NCBI RefSeq assembly: GCF_033568475.1
Contig: NC_133122.1
Coordinates: forward strand, 74,113,442 to 74,177,441
Origin: Henckelia pumila
Lineage: Eukaryota > Streptophyta > Magnoliopsida > Lamiales > Gesneriaceae
Direction: 5' to 3'
DNA: 64,000 nt
The number at the start of each line of letters is the position of its first letter. Within the stretch, counting starts at the first letter, position 1. The notes beneath the pieces are model-generated. The model made no database searches. It saw only the letters and a list, made by a program, of their open reading frames with translations, and was not told the DNA's origin. The translations under genes and the position numbers were made by a program. Of this stretch, positions 58,901 to 64,000 are shown in pieces.

Positions 58901-60338
58901 AGGCTCTCAAAGCTGATACCAAAGGCATCGGAGGTCGCGCTCCCTCACCATAGAAAAACCAGCTCTCACTCCCCTCCGGATGAAAGCGTACTAATCTCTG
59001 ATAGCAGTCCACTGAAGCTCGATAGGTAGTCAACATATCTATTCCCAAAATGCAATCAAAGTCGTCCATCGCCAGGACCATGAGATTCGCAATCAAAATA
59101 TTACCCTCAAACTCTAAGGGGCAACCCATCACTAGACGCTTAGCCAAAGCAGATTGGCCCGTCGGAGTAGAAACAGACATCACTACGTCTAGTGCAATGC
59201 ATGGTAACTTATGCCTCTTAACAAAACGTGCAGAAATGAAGGAATGAGATGCACCAGTGTCAATAAGTACAAGAGCAGGTATACCATAAAGCAGAAATGT
59301 ACCTGCGATGACTTTCTCATTCTCCTCCACTGCCTGATCATGTCTCAGGGCAAACACCTGGCCAGAAGCTCGTGGCCTCAAATGAGAACTCCCAGCAGAT
59401 TGTCCCTGCGACCTCTGCTGTACGGTGGCCTGAGAACTAGATCCTGAACCAGATCCAGAACCGCCTCCCCTAGATAGTGGACAATCTCTCCGGATATGAC
59501 CAGTCTCTCCACAATGGAAACAAGCTCCAGAAGCTCTATGGCACTTGTCGGATGGATGGTTCTTCCCACAGTGATCACACTTGTCCTTCTTACCATAATG
59601 GACAACACCTCCAGAACCAGAGGAAGAAGAAGATCCAGACTTCTTGAAAGTTTGGGCACGGGGACCCAAAGAACTAGCAGGCCTTGACTGAGGGAAAGAC
59701 CTATTCCGCCGAATGTTGTCCTCCGCCTGGTGACAACGGCTCACCAAACCCTCGTAGGACATGTCGTCGCCAACTGCCACACGGTCATGGACCTCGGGGT
59801 TAAGGCCCTGAAGGAACAGATTATACTTCATCTCTGAGCTATCAGCAATCTCGGGGCAATAGGATAGCAGATCAAAGAACCTCTGCTGATACTCATCGAT
59901 AGACATGGCTCCCTGTCGCAGACTCAGTAGCTCGCCTGCCTTCGACTGACAGAGTGCAGGAGGAAAATACCACTTTTGGAAAGCTGTGCGGAACTCGGCC
60001 CAGGTGGCCACTCCTCTCGCCGCAACAAAAAGTACAGAAGTAAACCTCCACCACCTACGCGCACGCCCATCCAGAAGATAGCCAAGGGTCTCCACCTTCT
60101 GCTCCTCGGTGCATTGGAAAGTCTGAAAAGTCATCTCCATGCGGTCTAACCAGTTCTCCGCATCCTCCGGAGACTGACCTCCAACTAAGGGCTTAGGACC
60201 CATAGCTAAGAATCGACGCACAGTGAAATGCTCGTCGTCATGATGATGATGACGCCGTTCTCGACGAGGCTCCCGGTCGGCATCACCCCAACGCCCACCA
60301 ACACTGCCATGAGAACTCCGGTCGTCACGATTTGCCAT
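55923..60338 (-). pseudogene. gag-pol: H gag-pol, one frame with two amber codons
   Basis: 1472 codons in a single phase, ATG at 60338 preceded by TTTTTGTAG. Gag: Arg/His-rich N-terminus, capsid ([39 protein letters not shown]), zinc motifs [13 protein letters not shown] and [14 protein letters not shown]. Protease [49 protein letters not shown]. RNase H (the usual YTDAS reads YTNAS, which would lose an active-site aspartate). Integrase HHCC and D,D,E present. Chromodomain RILDYKD to the WELED segment. TAG at 58470-58472 and 58170-58172; A1 has CAG at both. Because the D-to-N change in RNase H and the two stops hit essential parts, I call it a pseudogene despite its good state. Confidence 0.93.
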
Positions 60339-60387
60339 CTACAAAAATACCTCATGATGAGACTAAATCCCAAGAATTTTTTTGCAT

Positions 60388-60399
60388 ACTCTGATACCA
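60388..60399 (-). promoter_or_regulatory. H primer binding site with one mismatch
   Basis: Plus strand ACTCTGATACCA. The other elements have GCTCTGATACCA, so the outer base is changed. Four bases from the 5' LTR. Confidence 0.85.
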
Positions 60400-60403
60400 T
60401 AAA

Positions 60404-61726
60404 TGTAGTGACCCTTGCCCGGATCACCTACTAAACAGAACTTATGCATGCAATTAACTTAATTAAAACAGATATCAGAATAAACTGCGGAAACCATAAA
60501 CGTTATACAATCCCAAGTAAAGGAATCTGTAATTTATCCAAATAATATACAACCAAATCGAATAGCTGTATAAACCCAAACAACAGTAATAAAACCTAGA
60601 CGAAGCTCCAGCTGGCCAACCACTGACTAGCCCCTCCTGGATCCACCCTCCTCGTCCAATCGCAAACCTGCCCCATGGAATAGGGTGTCCAGAAAATACA
60701 GAGTACGAGACGTGAGCATAAAACGCTCAGTACGAGAGTATGAGTATACATGCATGCAAAGTGAACTCCCTATAACTCGAGGTCAAGGATCAGATAACAG
60801 AGACAAACCGGGCCCTGGTATGTAGCACGTTGTGCCATCGCTTCATGAGGTGGCTCCCATACCGAGATAAACGTGGATACGCCGGACCCAAATCGATGGA
60901 AGTCCATCCACTAACAGGATAGGGTACAACCCTACTAAAAGACATCTCGAAAGAGATACAGCAAGATGCAAATGAATGCAGCATAAATCAATGACATATA
61001 AACCATGCAGTCACATAATACATGCATACTCAGTCAGGATATCTCGAATAGTACTTTCGTACCTCAAAACAGAGTAAGCTCTACCAATTCTAGGTCCACG
61101 CCTATAGTCTGCTCTACACTGCCAAATGATACTACTATCATTAAAGTGCTCTAAAAGCCTTAACTAAGCCATTGCATACTCCTAAATATTTATAGGAAGC
61201 AAAAGCTATACCTTCGTCCGTCGTTAGCCCTTTGATGTCGATGCCTCCAGAACTTGGGCACAACTCCGCTACGACTACCGAATGCCTCACCGACCGTCGG
61301 GTCAAGCCTAGGAAGGCTAGAACAACTTGAATAGACTAAAAAGGAGAGGGAAACACTCGGAATTGTCAATTGGAAATGAAGCCTCGGCCCTATATTTATA
61401 GACAACGATCGGAACTTCCGATCCTTGATCGGAATGTCCGAACCTCGATCGGAACGTCCGATCCTGCCATCGGAGCTTCCGAAGATCCTGATCTGCCACG
61501 TGTCAAAATATCACTTGTTGATTCCGGATAGAGGTGATCGGAGCTTCCGATCCTGATCGGAGCTTCCGATCTAACCACACGTCATGGATGGCGTAATATC
61601 ATCGGTGCCTCCGATCGCTCATCAGAGCTTCCGATCGTGCCTTCAGAGCTTCTGATCCGTCCGATACCCAATTTATTTAATTAGCATTAATCCTTTAATT
61701 ACTCAATTAGGGTACGGGTTACTACA
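60404..61726 (-). repeat. H 5' LTR (1323 bp)
   Basis: Same length as its partner. Palindrome array 61407-61656, TATA region 61401-61392 (ATATTTATAG on the plus strand), conserved leader block 61237-61141, donor-like GAG/GTACGAAAG on the minus strand at 61062. Confidence 0.95.
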
Positions 61727-61731
61727 CCGAT

Positions 61732-62308
61732 CCTGGCGTGTCTTGCATGCATGCAATGAGCTGGATCGGAAGCTCCGATCCTGAAATTGGAAGTTCCGAT
61801 CCTGGCCGGGAATTTCGCCTATAAATAGGGCTCGTTCGATTTCATTTTGAAATACGAATTCCCGAGTTTCTTTCTTCAGTTATATAGTGTGATTTATACA
61901 CTTGAGGGCCCTATCGGTTATAATAGAGGTTCTGGAATAGCCAAGGTGTGGTTATAGTCATTCAGGACTAGCGACTTCAAAGGGCTAACTACAGACGAAG
62001 GTATGGTCTGGGAATCTATTTAAGTTTTGGGAGTACTTATAAGCTTAGTTAAGGCTTATAGAATTTAAGTAGTGATACGGTGAACTTTTGAATATAGGCT
62101 TGGAACCTAGGATCCTATTATACTTGAACTAGCCTAGAGGTACGTACACATTGACTGAGATTGCCAGCGAGTATACATGTTTATATGTTGCATTTATTTG
62201 GCATTATTATATGGCATGATATATGATTTACCGCTTTCTATATTCATATGTCATGTGCATATACACGTTGAGCCTATACCTTGTTATACCTGACTATAGA
62301 ACCGCTTG
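61732..62308 (+). repeat. G 3' LTR, right part
   Basis: Resumes at CCTGGCGTGTCTTGC after the CCGAT duplication (54462-54466 and 61727-61731) and matches 48311-48884 of the 5' LTR. TATA is at about 61819-61828. It stops in the block before GACTATAGAACCGCT, where the copia fragment begins. It keeps the donor-like GAG/GTACGTAC at 62140. Confidence 0.9.
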
Positions 62309-62811
62309 TTAAAAACGCGGCTCTCAAATCAATCACGATTGATACCCGGTGCAGCGGAAGTTTAAAAATTTTGTTATGGAACAATTCCATAGTGTGGGTA
62401 TCAACCGTTCAACGATTAAATTATTGTATGTGTAAAATTTAAATAACAGTTATTAAATTTTACCTCCAATCTCGCAACGAGATTAATGGACACCAACAGA
62501 TTTGATCTGCTCTTGTTGTCTCTCCCTGGAACCGATGAACTCCTTCAATCAGGTCCACGAACAGAGGTTTAATCCCTCTGATAGATTGCACTAGAAAATG
62601 TATCAGAAGTTTTCTGCGAAGAGAATAAACGAATCTGATTCGCTATTCCAGACTGCAATTCAAAATCACAGACCGGAACCGAACAGAGAGAGAGAGCTTT
62701 TCTCTGTCTCAAAAATTATGACCTGTTGTGTTTAATTTCTGTACTGAAATAACTTATAATGCAGGCCACTAACACCTTAGGGCCCATTAGTCATAAGCTG
62801 GGTCTCCATGT

Positions 62812-63351
62812 TCCCTACCAATGAAACGATCCATTGAAAACCGTTTCAATATGGTATCGATTTGATTGAGTGAGTCCTATCATTCTCTTAGACCTATCTC
62901 TATAGATCTGTATCCCAAGAATGTAGGATGCCTCTCCCAAATCCTTCATCGAAAATCTACCTGATAACCATATCTTTGTTGACTGCAACATCCCTACATC
63001 ATTCCCAATGAGTAGGATGTCATCAACATAAAGTACTAAGAATGTCACCGCATCCTTAACTACTTTCTTGTACACGCAAGGTTCCTCCGGGTTCTTGATG
63101 AAACCAAAATCTTTAATTGTTTCATCAAATTTCTGGTTCCAACTTCTTGATGCTTGTTTTAGACCATAAATTGATCTCTGAAGCTTGCATACCTTATGCT
63201 CGCTTCCCATGGATGTGAACCCCTCAGGCTGCTTCATATAGATTTCCTCCTTAATGTCTCCATTAAGAAAAGCAGTCTTCACATCCATTTGCCATATCTC
63301 ATAGTCATACCATGCAGCTATGGCAATTAGGATTCTTATGGACTTGAACAT
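62812..63351 (-). pseudogene. pol: Copia I reverse transcriptase, truncated
   Basis: Ty1/copia RT: MDVKTAFLNGDIKEEIYMKQPEGF, SIYGLKQASRSWN, LYVDDILLIGNDV (the catalytic Y-V-D-D), FSMKDLGEASYILGI. It ends soon after GLTQSNRYHI by a frameshift and the deletion junction. Clade uncertain (Tork- or Angela-like by impression). Confidence 0.85.
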
Positions 63352-64000
63352 TGCAACTGGTGAAAAGGTTCGTCATAGTCAACTCCTTGCCTTTGAGTAT
63401 AACCTTTAGCCACCAAGCGCCTTTCAATACCTTACCATCAGGCCCAAGCTTTCTTAGATCCATTTACACCCTATCGGAACAATTGAATCCAATTCCTTCA
63501 AGCCATAAATTCGAATCCGCATCAGATCATCTTGATCCCCTTCAAGAAGAAGACCATATCGAACTGGAGGTCTAGAATTCTTTTCGATCTTCTAGTGCAG
63601 GCGTGTCCAGCAATGGTTCCTGAGGTGTAGGATCGTTATTTTGTATTTCGGGTTCTTCTAGAACTTCTTCGAGTTCCATCATCTCGCCGTTCTTATCCAA
63701 TAAGAACTCCTTCTCCAAGAAGGTGGCATTCCTAGAAACAAACACCTTTGTTTCAGCAGATAATAGAAATAATATCCGATTGAATTCTTCGGATACCCTA
63801 CAAAATAACATAAGCTGGATCGACTATCCAACTTATCTCCCACTGTCCGCTTCACGTAAGCAGGACATCCCCAAATCCTCAAGTACGAATACTTAGGAGC
63901 TTTGCCATTCCATAACTCGTATGGTGTTTTGTCCACTGCTTTAGTGTGGACGTTGTTCAACAACAATATCGCCGTTTCAAGCGCATAGCCCCAAAACGAA
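63352..64000 (-). pseudogene. pol: Copia I integrase C-terminus and linker, broken
   Basis: Integrase end with TPYELWNGKAPKYSYLRIWGC and YVGYP-like CYFVGYPKNSIGYYFY (63966 to about 63780), then a frameshift near 63770 after which another frame continues with VFVSRNATFLEKEFL and an acidic linker to about 63572. The stretch 63352-63571 joining it to RT is degenerate. Confidence 0.8.

Larger units (their letters stand above)
54467..61726 (-). mobile_element. H: nearly intact Tekay-type gypsy element (7260 bp)
   Basis: Minus strand. LTRs 54467-55789 and 60404-61726, both 1323 bp, with roughly 2% differences by eye over the first 600 bp. PBS at 60399-60388, single gag-pol frame 60338-55923, polypurine tract 55806-55790. 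Perfect 5-bp target duplication CCGAT. Same family as A1. Apart from two TAG codons the coding frame is continuous, making H the youngest and most complete element here. Confidence 0.96.
47982..62308 (+). mobile_element. G: Tekay-type gypsy element, 3' LTR split by H and cut by copia I
   Basis: 5' LTR 47982-49448, PBS 49453-49464, gag-pol 49558-54016, polypurine tract, 3' LTR 54137-54466 plus 61732-62308, with H (54467-61726) between. The right end of the 3' LTR is missing beyond 62308. It interrupts F1 at 47981. Left flank CAACC; the right flank is lost. Confidence 0.92.
62309..64000 (-). mobile_element. I: internally deleted Ty1/copia element
   Basis: Minus strand. A partial LTR (62309-62799, terminus TGTTAAAAACGCGG on the plus strand) abuts a truncated pol. 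The RT is missing its end, and RNase H, the polypurine tract and the start of the LTR are gone. The LTR is the same family as J (7669-9435). The junction lies at a short shared CTTATGAC. It interrupts the G 3' LTR; its right end is beyond the window. Confidence 0.8.

Overview
The window is eukaryotic plant DNA and consists almost entirely of LTR retrotransposons. I see no host gene, tRNA, rRNA or CRISPR array. The element types point to a seed plant, most likely a eudicot: chromodomain-bearing Ty3/gypsy elements of the Tekay (Del) type primed by initiator tRNA-Met, Athila-type gypsy elements primed by tRNA-Asp, and Ty1/copia remnants. The density and depth of nesting suggest pericentromeric or other heterochromatic sequence. 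The species cannot be named from the sequence.

Layout. 1-5312: Athila-type element (Athila-1) with gag-protease but no pol; only the tail of its 5' LTR is in the window. 5313-5642: fragment of a minus-strand gypsy LTR (family E). 5643-7038: second, truncated Athila LTR. 7039-14824: element L1, with gypsy-like LTRs and a 3.8 kb interior that codes for nothing recognisable (LARD-like), whose left LTR is broken by the 3' end of a copia element. 14836-19086: minus-strand E-family LTR with a solo B-family LTR inside it (15330-17394, perfect TSD). 19087-40458: element C1, split inside its reverse transcriptase by B1 (23659-40067, minus), which is itself split between gag and protease by A1 (29500-36638, plus). 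40459-44972: D1, plus strand, truncated, with a likely intron between gag and protease. 44973-47981: minus-strand Athila fragment F1. 47982-62308: G, plus strand, full coding region, its 3' LTR split by H (54467-61726, minus, the best preserved element) and cut by a copia fragment I (62309-64000, minus).

The chain C1 <- D1 <- F1 <- G <- H, together with C1 <- B1 <- A1, gives a relative insertion history. The host frame resumes across B1 and A1 once the insert and one target duplication are discounted. In-frame stops are mostly TAG or TGA where relatives carry CAG or CGA, as expected of deaminated methylated DNA.

Three regulatory patterns stand out. (1) Several unrelated LTR families carry an array of short GC-rich, mostly palindromic motifs just upstream of the TATA box, with different motifs in different families and unit gain or loss between the two LTRs of one element. 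(2) B, C and D LTRs carry tandem strong hairpins in the transcribed leader near the PBS. (3) Every well-preserved Tekay-like element has an AG directly before the gag ATG (two bases before it in B1) and a good 5' splice site in the LTR, suggesting a leader intron that would contain the PBS and the hairpins. Together these suggest that splicing separates translated mRNA from packageable genomic RNA. This is an inference and needs transcript data.
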